Shown: piece after piece, positions 33,967-45,541 of the stretch
How positions within the stretch are numbered: the first letter of the stretch is position 1
How the letters are laid out: each line of letters opens with the position of its first letter
Source of the DNA: Ephemerocybe angulata
Taxonomy: Eukaryota; Basidiomycota; Agaricomycetes; Agaricales; Psathyrellaceae
Reading direction: 5' to 3'
Assembly (NCBI GenBank): GCA_013368325.1
Contig: JAACJK010000061.1
Location: 1-64,000 of the forward strand
DNA: 64,000 bases
Made by a program: the position numbers and the translations under genes
Notes under the pieces: generated by a model
What the model saw: only the letters and a program-made list of their open reading frames with translations
Databases searched by the model: none
Told to the model about the DNA's origin: nothing

Positions 33967-35838
33967 ATGCTTCAAGATCGACTGGCCATTATATCGAGAA
34001 ACCTCCTCTTGATCACCAATACATCACGCCCTGGCACCATCAACAGACTCCCAACCAACGTCGTGGTCCAGATATTCAGTCACCTCCAGCGCCTTCCCCT
34101 GCAATCTTCCAGGTCCTATTTCCCGCCTCTTTTCCTCAAGTGGATTGCAATAACCCACGTCTGCACGTACTGGAGGGACACGGCGCTTTCCACGCCGTCT
34201 CTCTGGACGAATATCTACCTCCATGCCAAAGGAGGAATACCGTTGGTTGACGCCTTTATCACTCGGTCCCACGAGCGTCATTTGACTCTGTATATGGGAC
34301 GAGGCCCATGGCGGACTGATTCCATAGGACAGATCCAAGCGTGGTCCAGGGTGCTCCGCCGAGCTATCAGCACAGCAGGCACGCGGGTCGACCGCATCAT
34401 CCTCGAGCCTGGGTTTCCGATTGACGATATCCTCCGTGCAGACCAGATGAGCCAGAAGTTGGGAGAAGGACTCTTCAAGGCGGTCGCTTCGTTTTCGTCT
34501 GCGAGGCCATTGGATGCTCCGAATCCTCTCACAACATCGACTGACGAAACCATTACTGGGTTCTTGACATGCTCCATTCCCGGTATTCGGCATCTGGACC
34601 TTTCTTCCTGTCCTATCCACTATATTTTGAGGAGACATGAACCATTCAAACATCTCACTACCCTCCGCCTCGTCCAGGCATGCGATGAAAAACATACCGT
34701 CCCAGGATCCCAATTACCAGTTGGGTTTGACGACATCATAAGGGTGGTTACAGCGTCTCGGAAGAGTCTCCGGCACCTAACGCTGGTTGGGCTGCCCTTC
34801 TGTACCGGAACGGCTCCCCCGATGGATGGGGCACCTATAACACTCGAAGCTCTGGAGTCCATCGAGCTTGGCGACTGGCCTTCAAACAACGTTTTGGCCG
34901 CCTTTACCCACCGAATCGAGGTTCCACACACGGCATCGAGGTGTATCTGGGGAACCGGATTACAAGATCCAACCTCTCTCACCTTATACCCATTCCTCCA
35001 GTGCGCAAATCAAGGGAAGCGACCGGACTCCAATGCACAGAGTGGGGATGCATCCCATCCCAAGACCATCATTGTCCGCATCTTCCTAGGATCGGTCCCA
35101 GGGGGCGACATGCTCACATATAAGAACGGTACCCTCTACATCAACGGAGACATCCCATTCTCCCTATACTCAACCCTATTCGTCGACCCACTCAAACAGC
35201 CCCTCGCAAGCGTCACAGACCTCGTCCTCACGTCCCTCACCACACCAATCACAGTCCCAGAATGGGCCAGCGTCTTCGAATCGCTGCCTGGCATCGTGAA
35301 CCTCAAGGTCAGGGATGCCGAAGCGAGCCGGCTCCTCCGCGCTCTCAAGTTGACTCCATCGGCGCTCCCATGCCTCGCCAACATCGATATCCAGTACTCG
35401 GAGCAGGTGTATGGCAGTTCTAAAGGGAATTTGGATCCGCTTGACGTGCAGTACTCGACGGAGCCGCTAAGCCTCACTACTCTTCTCCTCGCAGTGGTGC
35501 TCCAACGTACCTCAGATGCGGATGCGGAAGCAAGTCGGACTCAGCATAGTCATGGGGTACGAGAGGGGCTCTTGAAAAGAGTGTTTCTGCGACTTGGATC
35601 GCGAGGGAAGTGGTTGGATTGGGACGTGGATGTGGACAACGTGTTTAAAAGGATGGCGAGGTTTAAGGGGATGCGCGCAACTTGTCTGAGCAAGCCGAAT
35701 AGTATGATTGAGGATAGTGAAAGAGTGAGGGAGGAGCAGGATAGGTGGTATCTTACGATGAAGGAGATGGATGGAGTTTGGCCAACGAAGGCAGTGTACT
35801 TTACGCGTATGCTGGACACTTCAGGTTCTAGCTCATGA
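33967..35838 (+). CDS. F-box protein (623 aa main exon)
   Basis: The ATG at 33967 opens an uninterrupted 623-codon frame. The F-box-like segment is at about residues 25-75: INRLPTNVVVQIFSHLQRL, then ITHVCTYWRDTALSTPSLW. The rest is a long divergent LRR-like region containing IPGIRHLDLSSCP, KSLRHLTLVGLP and SVTDLVLTSLTTPI. A 5' exon is possible: an ATG at 33718 starts MAQESAAGDLVQLADALLEK, followed by candidate acceptors, the last (tgtattag at about 33960) joining VRMLQDRLAIISRN. If used, the protein is longer by about 20-45 residues. Predicted role: SCF substrate receptor, substrate unknown. Confidence 0.83.
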   Translation: MLQDRLAIISRNLLLITNTSRPGTINRLPTNVVVQIFSHLQRLPLQSSRSYFPPLFLKWIAITHVCTYWRDTALSTPSLWTNIYLHAKGGIPLVDAFITRSHERHLTLYMGRGPWRTDSIGQIQAWSRVLRRAISTAGTRVDRIILEPGFPIDDILRADQMSQKLGEGLFKAVASFSSARPLDAPNPLTTSTDETITGFLTCSIPGIRHLDLSSCPIHYILRRHEPFKHLTTLRLVQACDEKHTVPGSQLPVGFDDIIRVVTASRKSLRHLTLVGLPFCTGTAPPMDGAPITLEALESIELGDWPSNNVLAAFTHRIEVPHTASRCIWGTGLQDPTSLTLYPFLQCANQGKRPDSNAQSGDASHPKTIIVRIFLGSVPGGDMLTYKNGTLYINGDIPFSLYSTLFVDPLKQPLASVTDLVLTSLTTPITVPEWASVFESLPGIVNLKVRDAEASRLLRALKLTPSALPCLANIDIQYSEQVYGSSKGNLDPLDVQYSTEPLSLTTLLLAVVLQRTSDADAEASRTQHSHGVREGLLKRVFLRLGSRGKWLDWDVDVDNVFKRMARFKGMRATCLSKPNSMIEDSERVREEQDRWYLTMKEMDGVWPTKAVYFTRMLDTSGSSS

Positions 35839-36173
35839 TCATTAGACGGTGTCCGGATAGGTTGGCCAGGAACTTGATGAGAGGAGAAGGTGGTGGCGGT
35901 ATCAGCATGTCATCCACCTGGATCCTACTTGTACTTAGATCTTTCTCTCACCCACCAAGTTGCCTGTCCCTGTCTAATGACGTGCACCCCCTATGCGCCC
36001 AGAAATTAGCGCCCAAGAATTATGACGTAACATTGTTGTAACATTGTAAGCCCACCGGGGACAGCACCCTGATATTTGCTTCGCCTCACCAGCTCTCAAC
36101 GACCAGGGGACACACCGATCGACTTCATCACCGGATTTTGTGATCGTTAGGTCAGCAACGGAGACTAGGCCGG
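35839..36173. other. Intergenic spacer upstream of the hAT-like insertion
   Basis: 3' flank of the F-box gene. No coding frame is recognised. It ends at the 8-bp target duplication of the transposon. Confidence 0.45.
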
Positions 36174-36181
36174 ACTTAGGG

Positions 36182-36869
36182 AGGACCCCGCATAATACCT
36201 ACCGATGTTAGATCCTGGGGAGGGCCTTTTGTCCGGATAAATTTGGCCCAAACTCGACCCCAAATGTCCGGATTATGATCCAGGGTACCGGGCTCCTGGG
36301 CCTAAATGTCCGGACTGCGATCCAGCCCCCAAATATTCGATTTTTTCGCGATTTTCGCGATTTTTCTTCAATTTCGAGCTCTATCGACGGCGATGGCTTC
36401 AAAAAAGCTCGTTTCATGATTCGAAGATGTAATAAGCGCAATACAAAAAGCAAATAATGGAACAGAACGTCCTGACCCCCCGCGCGGCTAGTAAGTACTG
36501 TGTAATCTACTCATCCACTTCCATCGCAATTCCATCGCCAGACCTGTCAACGTGAATGTTTGTTTATTCTGGAAATTTCGAGCTTTGTGGCAGGAACAAA
36601 CAAATAAACGCCGGTATCAAAAAAAATCTACACATAGAGGAGTCGAACTCCTGAGTTTCGGGAAGGTGCGGCAGCCTTACCACTGACCCATATGTCCGGA
36701 CAATCGATCTGACCACAGCGGGGTCACCATCCAAATGTCCGGACTACCGATCTGAGTAGGTTCAGATTTTGACCCCAAATGTCCGGATAAAAATCTGGCT
36801 CCCGCCGCCTTCGGCGGCGGTTTTGTCCGGATTGTGCATCTATCATATGTAGGGATTATGCGGGGTCCT
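36182..36869. mobile_element. Non-autonomous hAT-like DNA transposon (MITE), 688 bp
   Basis: Terminal inverted repeats of 21 bp with one mismatch start AGGACCCCGCATAAT at 36182 and end with its complement at 36849-36869. The element is bordered by a perfect 8-bp direct duplication ACTTAGGG (36174-36181 and 36870-36877), the target-site size of the hAT superfamily. Seven copies of TGTCCGGA lie inside at 36230, 36265, 36307, 36693, 36736, 36780 and 36824, clustered toward both ends as expected for subterminal transposase-binding sites. A GC-rich hairpin (CCGCCGCC-TT-CGGCGGCGG) is near 36812. No transposase frame fits in 688 bp, so it must be mobilised in trans. The intact target duplication suggests a fairly recent insertion between two F-box genes. 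Confidence 0.92.
36629..36695 (-). ncRNA. tRNA-like Pol III unit inside the transposon
   Basis: Read on the minus strand, an acceptor-like helix (ACATATG with TATGTGT, including G-U pairs), an A-box-like GGGTCAGTGGTAAGG and a good B box (GTTCGACTC) are followed directly by a T8 run, a Pol III terminator. The anticodon arm does not pair well, so this is a degenerate tRNA or tRNA-derived sequence rather than a working tRNA. It lies wholly within the hAT-like element. Confidence 0.6.
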
Positions 36870-37058
36870 ACTTAGGGGATGTCTCATGTGTGATGCGGCT
36901 GTGCTAGACGCTAAATTTACACCATTGGAGTTTAGCATCTTCCCTTCCGACCACCATCATACCAAGTCAAGGGACTCCTCTGAGGAGGTGTGTAATATGT
37001 CGGCGTTTGGCTGCCTAACTAATACGAGCACTGGCACCCTTTGCCGCAGATAGCGCCC

Positions 37059-38930
37059 ATGCTCAACATAAAAAGAATCCTTCGGCGTGCTAGCATGAGG
37101 GATCCCGGACAAAGCCCTCTCAAGACCTTGCCCCCGGATTACCTACTGAGCACCAACGACCCCCTCTCGGAAGAGCAGAAAGGAACTCTCCAGTCGGAGC
37201 TCATGGACCTTGAGCTGGATTTCTTACGGATTACAGGACGTCCATACGTCGACACAGTGCAGGAAATCGACATACGCAAACACAAGGGAGGGAAAGAATG
37301 TCTGAAAGCGATCCGGATTCGCAAACCTCTTCTGTCCTGCATGAGGAGCCTTCCATTGGAGCTTTGGCAGCGTATTTTCTTCTTCGTTGTGTTCTATGAA
37401 AGCTATCGCGCTGGGCACCTTTTACATGACGAGGCTGAGCTGCGGCTCCTCTGTAGCGTGTCGGCTTCCTGGAGATGGGCTGCGCTCAACCACCACATCC
37501 TTTGGTCTCAGCTTCCTGCACTTAACCTATACGATTATAACATTCGCAAGAAAGGGTGGGTTGAGAAGCTCCAGAACCGACTGGAACTCTATTTGGCTCG
37601 ATCCGGTTCAATGCCCCTTGTCGTCGACTGCTCCGTCAATATCTTTGCCTGGACGCGCCACCAGGAGGTTGTCCAGCAATTCGCGCCCGTGCTTTTGGGT
37701 CTATGCCATAGGTGGGGGGATGTATCGTTAAACATGCCCTTTCAGGTGTTCGATGCGGTTTCCTTACCCAGCGTACGTGGCAAGGTACCCTCCCTATCCA
37801 GGCTCGAGCTATTTATAACCCTACCTGGCTCCGGCCCAAACGGCGAGACGACCTTCACTATCGACTGTTTCTCTGTCGCACCGAAATTGGAGGAAATACG
37901 GCTGGACATATACCAAGACCCGTTTGACGAGCTTTGCCCGTTTGAAATCCAGCTTCCGTGGTCACAGCTGAAGAAAGTTTCCGCGTCCCTACCCAGCGAA
38001 AGCTCATTCTACAAGGACGTGATGGAAGCGTCGCCGAGTAATCTTCAGACCATCGACCACTGGGCACGCACTGCCGAGCCAGCAGTCCCCGTTCCAGTTG
38101 TTCCTCGCATTCTTCCCCACCTCACCTGCCTCAGACTCGTCATGTTCACCATGGAGACTGCGAGCTTCATTGCCCATCTGGACCTCCTTACCCTCCCCGC
38201 ACTAACCCACCTTACTCTTCCACGGTGCGACACCCCGGATGGTAGAATCTACAGATCAGTCCGTTCATTGCTCGAGCGATCCGTGTGTTCACTGGAAGAG
38301 TTCAGCCTGGATGGCAAGCGCGAAGCCTCCAAGGTCTCACTCATGTACTTCGAGGTCCTCACCCTATGCCCCAAGCTCACCGACGTCGACATTGCGTATA
38401 AAGAATCCAATATGTTCTTCGACAAGATCTCGCTGGACCGCACTTCACTCGACCGATTCCTTCCACACTTGAAGGTGCTAAGAATCGGTCGGTATACCTA
38501 CAGTGTCGATGGGGGACAACCTACTCTCGGTGAAATCAATGTGGAGAAGTTCATGCGGATGGTCAAGCTGCGAACGGTGAACCTCGATAAGAAGCAGGAT
38601 CTCAAGCCGCTGGATAGAGTCTACTTTTATAACCACGACAGCGAGGAACTTCACCGGAATTTGACGATATATGAGGCTGGGGAGTCGAGGGATAGGTCTG
38701 AGGATTTACAAAGTCCACTTTCCGGGCTAGAGTCCCTCACTGCACTCGCAGTAAAAGCCGAGGACGTCCTTGAAACATACATCGGCGCCGACCGTCGTCA
38801 TCAGCTGGAGTATATCAAAGTCTACAGAGAAACAGACAGAATAATTCAGGAGCTGGAGTCGGTCAGCTTCGAAAAGCTGAACTCGACAATATTCGCGGTG
38901 AGTCCTCCTTTCCTGACTTACTCAACGTGA
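37059..38930 (+). CDS. F-box protein (~623 aa)
   Basis: The first ATG is at 37059 (MLNIKRILRRASMRDPG); the frame is open slightly upstream but without ATG. A predicted coiled region lies at 30-60. The F-box-like segment is at about 95-145 (MRSLPLELWQRIFFFVVFYE ... LLCSVSASWRWAALNHHILW). A long LRR-like tail follows with PTLSRLELF-like strands and SLEEFSLDGKREASKV. The last codons (NSTIFA) abut a consensus GTGAGT donor at about 38899, so the true 3' end may be in a further exon. It starts about 180 bp after the hAT-like insertion, so the element may sit in its promoter. Confidence 0.82.
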   Translation: MLNIKRILRRASMRDPGQSPLKTLPPDYLLSTNDPLSEEQKGTLQSELMDLELDFLRITGRPYVDTVQEIDIRKHKGGKECLKAIRIRKPLLSCMRSLPLELWQRIFFFVVFYESYRAGHLLHDEAELRLLCSVSASWRWAALNHHILWSQLPALNLYDYNIRKKGWVEKLQNRLELYLARSGSMPLVVDCSVNIFAWTRHQEVVQQFAPVLLGLCHRWGDVSLNMPFQVFDAVSLPSVRGKVPSLSRLELFITLPGSGPNGETTFTIDCFSVAPKLEEIRLDIYQDPFDELCPFEIQLPWSQLKKVSASLPSESSFYKDVMEASPSNLQTIDHWARTAEPAVPVPVVPRILPHLTCLRLVMFTMETASFIAHLDLLTLPALTHLTLPRCDTPDGRIYRSVRSLLERSVCSLEEFSLDGKREASKVSLMYFEVLTLCPKLTDVDIAYKESNMFFDKISLDRTSLDRFLPHLKVLRIGRYTYSVDGGQPTLGEINVEKFMRMVKLRTVNLDKKQDLKPLDRVYFYNHDSEELHRNLTIYEAGESRDRSEDLQSPLSGLESLTALAVKAEDVLETYIGADRRHQLEYIKVYRETDRIIQELESVSFEKLNSTIFAVSPPFLTYST

Positions 38931-38939
38931 GCGTCACCA

Positions 38940-39455
38940 TCACATGCTGAAGAATAGCTTTAGCGCCGAAATATTCCGTACCTCCTCACCCAAGTAAGCC
39001 AAATGACTTCTGGGAACCAGTTGCCGCTCGGGGACCGCCTCCTTCGGTTTCAAAGTCGCACCAAGAAGCTCCTCAACAAATGGAAACCGTACCTCCTGAG
39101 GGATGTTCGAGCTTCCCCGTATGTTTGGAGGTACTGGTATGGAATCCGCGGCGGGGGGTTCATACTTATGGAGTGGTGGAACATAGAAGAGTCCGAATGT
39201 CAAACAGGTGTGTACTTGCCATGTATCTTCACCTCGTTGTCCTGTGGGGCTGACCACCGAGATAGAAGAGGACCGCCTTTGGGAGAGCATGACCGCTTTC
39301 GAGTAATCATCACATTGGTTGGATGTTGGGAGGTTTTCGCAAAGGAATACTATGATACTGTGCAGGCAGCTAGTTTGATAGGTGAACGGCCAAAAGTCCA
39401 AGAGGATCGGAGGAACAGCCTCAGGAGCTGCAACATGTGAGTACGTAACTAGCAA
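38940..39455 (-). CDS. Uncertain open frame, 171 codons
   Basis: The minus strand is open for 171 codons with a natural-looking Pro-rich composition (FVEELLGATLKPKEAVPERQ, HLAYLGEEVRNISALKLFFS). The opposite strand is also open for 146 codons (39003-39440), possibly as a 3' exon of the neighbouring F-box gene. No family is recognised on either strand, so at most one reading is real. Confidence 0.25.
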   Translation of the reverse strand: MLVTYSHVAAPEAVPPILLDFWPFTYQTSCLHSIIVFLCENLPTSNQCDDYSKAVMLSQRRSSSISVVSPTGQRGEDTWQVHTCLTFGLFYVPPLHKYEPPAADSIPVPPNIRGSSNIPQEVRFPFVEELLGATLKPKEAVPERQLVPRSHLAYLGEEVRNISALKLFFSM

Positions 39456-39745
39456 AACAGAAGCGCCTTCCTCTTCGCTCGCGGTGTAATCGCACGTCTG
39501 TCAATATGGTCTACCCTCCGAATCGACGTTCAAGAGCAGTGGGGTCAACATAATTATCCCATTTTGACAATATGGCAAGCTCCCAAGGCCTAGTATACTC
39601 ACTGGCAATTTATGTCGGGAGGGATGAGGTAGATTGTAGTTATTCAGCCAAACAGGAACCGTGTCTCAGATCCTTGGATGAAGGGTCAACCGGCTCAGGC
39701 TCTGATCTCATCTACAGGTTGTGAGTACAAGGGCGAAACCAAATG

Positions 39746-41559
39746 CTATTTAGACGCCCGTTTCTTGTGCTCGATATCGCGAATGGTCTGAGCTCGGATA
39801 AGCTGATGAGAGCGCACCAACTGCTCCACCGGGATCCAAAACCTTCGGCAATCGTCATAGGATTTTGTCCAACCTTGAGACATCGATTGAAGGGCTGGAA
39901 ATAGCCTATCCAGGAATTGCGAGACAACTAAACTTTGCTCCGTGGTCCAGACAGGAAGAGACTCTCGATGCGGTACCAGCTTCAGGGCCTTCATTTTATG
40001 GGGGTACCGGTATTTGGATATGTCAGGAAGGGTGTCGAGCTGTCGAACGTCGATGTAGGTGGTCAAGTCAACAAGCTGAGGGTTATGTTTTGATACCCTC
40101 TTCAGATCCGCGAGCGTCAGGTAAGCGAATTGATGTTCAGGTAAAGCAGACACTGGTTCAGGGAGAAAGCGAAGCTTGACGAGCTTCTTGAGATCTGGTA
40201 GCAGTTTGAGCAGGTGTTGCAATACATCTGTCGATGCGAACGGCACTTTCGTGACTTCGACATATATGACATTGCGCAGCGTGGCGAGGTGCTTCATGAA
40301 GCAGGGTGTCCAGTCGGTGAAAGCGTCTTCAGGGTCTGGGAGGCTGGGTAGTTGATCTTGATCTTCAGGCACAGGGTGCCCGTTGAGGTGAAATATTATC
40401 ATCCCTGGGTTTCGGCCCATGTGTCCAGCCGCGACGAAGGCTCCGAGGAGGCGTTTGTTCACGTCGCTATCGTAGAAGAGTTCCAGCTTCAGGACCTTCA
40501 GTGAGTTGGGCGTGATGGTTTCCAGTGCAAGCACTTGTCCCACCCCGTTCGATTTCACCAATAGTTCGCTAAGGTGTGGCATGAGATTCTGTTTCGATTT
40601 AACGAGTTCCTCGAGCGCTCCGGTATCAAGAGATGGGACCGCGTCTACCGAGTCTCGGTCGATGGTGATACAAAGATTCTCCAACTGCATCTGGGCGATG
40701 GGCGCTATCTGGGCTGCGCCTCCAGTCCAGATATGCATTCGAAGGGCCTTGACTGTCGTAATCCTGGATATGTTGTTGATGATTTGAGGATCTACCGGAT
40801 ATCTGACCTCCAGCCTCCTAAGGCGACCTGGATCTTGAGCAAGCGCACTGGTGAGGGCAACGACGGCTTCGCTCTCCACTAGATGTCCATTGTTTTCTTC
40901 AAGTCGAAAATCCTCTTTCTTATCGATGATGTCGACGAGAATCGTTTCAGCGCGGTGGCAGGTCGACAGTGCAATATACGTCGATAGTTCATCGTCCGTC
41001 GAGATTACGAGGCGCTTCAGAGCAGGGAAAAGGACTTTAGGGCGGTTTGGAGCTGTTGCCATGTAGAGGACCCAGGACGGATCGAGGGTCGTTTCCGCGG
41101 TGGTTTCCAGGTCGGTCAAGACGAGCGTTTTGGTGCGAGATGAATAGAATAAGAACCTTTTCCAGGCTTCTTCTGTGATTCCATTGTCATAACTCTGATT
41201 TTGGGCGTTCAGATTTCACCAGACATGATATACTTCGACAGAATAGAAAGCATAAGACGTACTAATGATACTGAGTCTTCGTCCTGCTGCATTGAGGGCC
41301 GTAACAGAGACATAAATGGCTCCATGTCATCCATGGCCTCCCAAATCGCGTCCGCGCAGGCATATGAGAACGCCCTGTTTACCGTGGCGAGTAGAACTAC
41401 GGACTTGCGCCAATCCTGGTAAACGGTCTTATTCTCGTCGAGGGAAAGATCTATCCCGTGTGCTTTGCGAGTGATGTCCTTCAAGAAGAGAAATATCATC
41501 GTCGCGAGTTCTCCGGTGTTGAGAACCCGGTGAACGGAAGACGACACAGTCTCTGCCAT
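39746..41559 (-). CDS. F-box protein, tandem paralogue A (581 aa)
   Basis: Exons 41559-41263 and 41194-39746, with a GTACGT..CAG intron. The ATG at 41559 gives MAETVSSSVHRVLNTGELAT. The N-terminal F-box-like helix bundle (ELATMIFLFLKD ... LATVNRAFSYACADAIWEAM) is encoded by exon 1. Exon 2 encodes the divergent LRR-like body. The segment after the junction (WKRFLFYSSRTKTLVLTDLE, then LDPSWVLYMATAPNRP) is clearly similar to the next gene at 41769-43509. Both have one intron at the same place, so they arose by tandem duplication. Predicted SCF receptor; target unknown. Confidence 0.83.
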
Positions 41560-41768
41560 GTCGTTATGGTGCAACTGCTAGCCTTGTAAACTGGAAGTCT
41601 ACATGCAACTTGGGGACGTCGAGCAGATGGTGGCGGCTCGTGAACCCTTTTCGTCGTTAGCGCGCTATCGTTAATTAAATTATGTAATACTTTTGTTTAG
41701 AATGAGATAAGATAAGATAATGCATAGATTCGAGAATCATGCTTATGTTAAGGCGCTGGGAGACGACC

Positions 41769-43509
41769 TCAAGCTCCCAGTTCACGAACTAACTGTGTAC
41801 GGACCTCCTGGAGAGAAAACACAAACTTCTCAACAGGATACCACGGATCCATCGTCGGTTCTAGTCCAGGAGGAGTGCTTTTGGTCATTGATTCGAGGTT
41901 GGGGAATAACCGGTCGAGGTACCGAGCAGCCTTGATCCAGTCGTCCACCCAAGGGAAGAAAGCCGGGGGTTGAGAGAGCTTGGAGAAGTCTGGGTATATG
42001 TAGAGCCTCCGCAGTATCTCGTTCTTCGTCGTGAGATTCGTCGGGATTGTGGAAGTATTGGTGTCGAGTCGAATCGTGAGCTCTTGGAGCTGCTGGAGTC
42101 GTTTCGACAAGAGTTCCAGGAACTCCCACCCGGGGACTTTCATTTTGGGGGCTCCTACACCGCTCATCTCTTCGGGGATGAGCTCCAACACCCGAAGCTC
42201 CGGCATATCTTGCACGGCGTCCAGAAGTCGAGAGTATATGTCGGGTGATGCGAATGCGATCCCGATGGTCAGTTGTGTGAGGTTGCGTTGGGCTGCAAGA
42301 TGTGTGAGGAACTCTTGTGTCCCGTGCATCCAGAGATCGTCCAAGTCGGTACGAGTTGAAGGGATGCTGGCCGTGAATGTAGCGGGATCTCGAAGCATCT
42401 GCGTTTTCAGTGATCGAAGGCCAGGATTTCGCGCCATATGAATGGACAAGGTGAGCGGCATAAGGGATTGGTGGTAGCCATTAGATTCTTGCAATTCGAG
42501 GAGGTTTATAGTCAGATTTTTGAGCTCGCAAGGGGCGAGTATCAATGATGAATGGTACAATATCGCCCCATCCGCAGCAATCCAGAAGTTGCGAAGGTTT
42601 GGGTTCGTCTGCATACGTACGGGTGGGGCAAATGACCTGGAGTCGGCGATACGAGTAGGACTGGGACTCGGCCCGTCTCCCTTGTCAATCCATACACTTA
42701 GCACTTCCAAGTCGAGGTGAATCAACGCCATTAGCAGCGTGGATGTATCCACTGTGCCGGTCTTCACATTAAGCAAACGCAAGGATGAGATGCGGCGAAT
42801 GTTACTGAGCGCAGCGTTGTCGAGGGGGCATGTGAGGTTCAACTCTGAAAGATTCCCAGCACAAACGGAGAGGCGAGACGTGAGGGCGTTGACGGTGTCC
42901 TTGATTCCTTCTGGATCCCCCTTGCTTGGCTCATTGAGGAAGAGCCTGAATGAGGAGAGAAGCGGAGTGATGGAGTTGAGCGCGACGAAGACAGACACCT
43001 GGTCTGCCGACCACACATTGAGCGAACGAAGGGATGGGAACATCACATCCGGCCTGTTCTTGGAGGTGGCAAGATACAGCACCCAGGCGGGGTCGAGATC
43101 CGCGATTGAGGACTTGTTGAGGGTCAGTGATTTCGATCGGGAAGCGTAGAGATTGAAGCGCGTCCATTCTTCAGAGGTGACGCCAGTTGTAAAAACCTAA
43201 TGGGCGCGCAAATAGGCTTAATTAACCGCGACTTCTTTTAGAAGATATGCATACCGTCGTTTTATCTTTCTTGGTCGGCTTAAGGATCGCGAGGAATGGT
43301 TCGACAGACTCTACCTGTTCCCAAAGTTCGTCCGCAGCGGCACGAAAGAAGGTTCGATTAACGATGGCCAGGTTGGCTAGCGTTGTTTTCCACTTCGCCA
43401 TTTCGTGGTGGGAGAGGTATCCGAGTACCTTCCGTATGATCTCAACATTTCCGAGGACCTTGTGCATGGATGAGATGTTTGGAATCGGATTCAGAGCTTC
43501 CGCAGCCAT
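41769..43509 (-). CDS. F-box protein, tandem paralogue B (560 aa)
   Basis: Exons 43509-43255 and 43196-41769, with a GTATGC..TAG intron. The start MAAEALNPIPNISSMHKVLG leads into an F-box-like segment (NVEIIRKVLGYLSHHEMAKW ... LAIVNRTFFRAAADELWEQV). Exon 2 begins VFTTGVTSEEWTRFNLYASR, then LDPAWVLYLATSKNRPDVMF, matching paralogue A. It is followed by 210 bp of AT-rich spacer with a short GATAA repeat (41704-41720) before paralogue A. Same predicted role as its neighbour. Confidence 0.84.
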
Positions 43510-43846
43510 TATTCGAAAACCTGTCGACCCTTTGGAAGATTCTCGTCGTTCAAGGTGTGTCCTGTGTTATTGATTCTGTTGGACAAGGTTCATCCCGTTC
43601 AAAACCAGGAGAATAGAGTTCGCGGCGCGTCGCCGTCCTGGGTGGTTGAGGTGGTCAGAAGGAAGTCGCGTCCGGCTCAAAAGGAGCCCGGGGTTATTAC
43701 ATAGCTTGGACCTGCGTTAAGCTCAACTGGGTTAGCGAGTTAATTATGTAATTATATAATAATTAACAAGTTAAAAATAATTAAATGGTGTTGAGGGGTA
43801 GACTAAGAGCGCGTCGCGCTCGGCGTCTTGCTCATCGAACACGACG

Positions 43847-45541
<1,695 letters not shown>

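Noticed and set aside
34024..34713. 229-codon minus-strand frame
   Set aside because: It lies fully inside the F-box gene at 33967-35838 and has no motif. It is a shadow of that gene.
36629..36695. Calling a functional tRNA here
   Set aside because: The anticodon arm does not pair and no credible anticodon can be assigned, so only a tRNA-like unit is reported.
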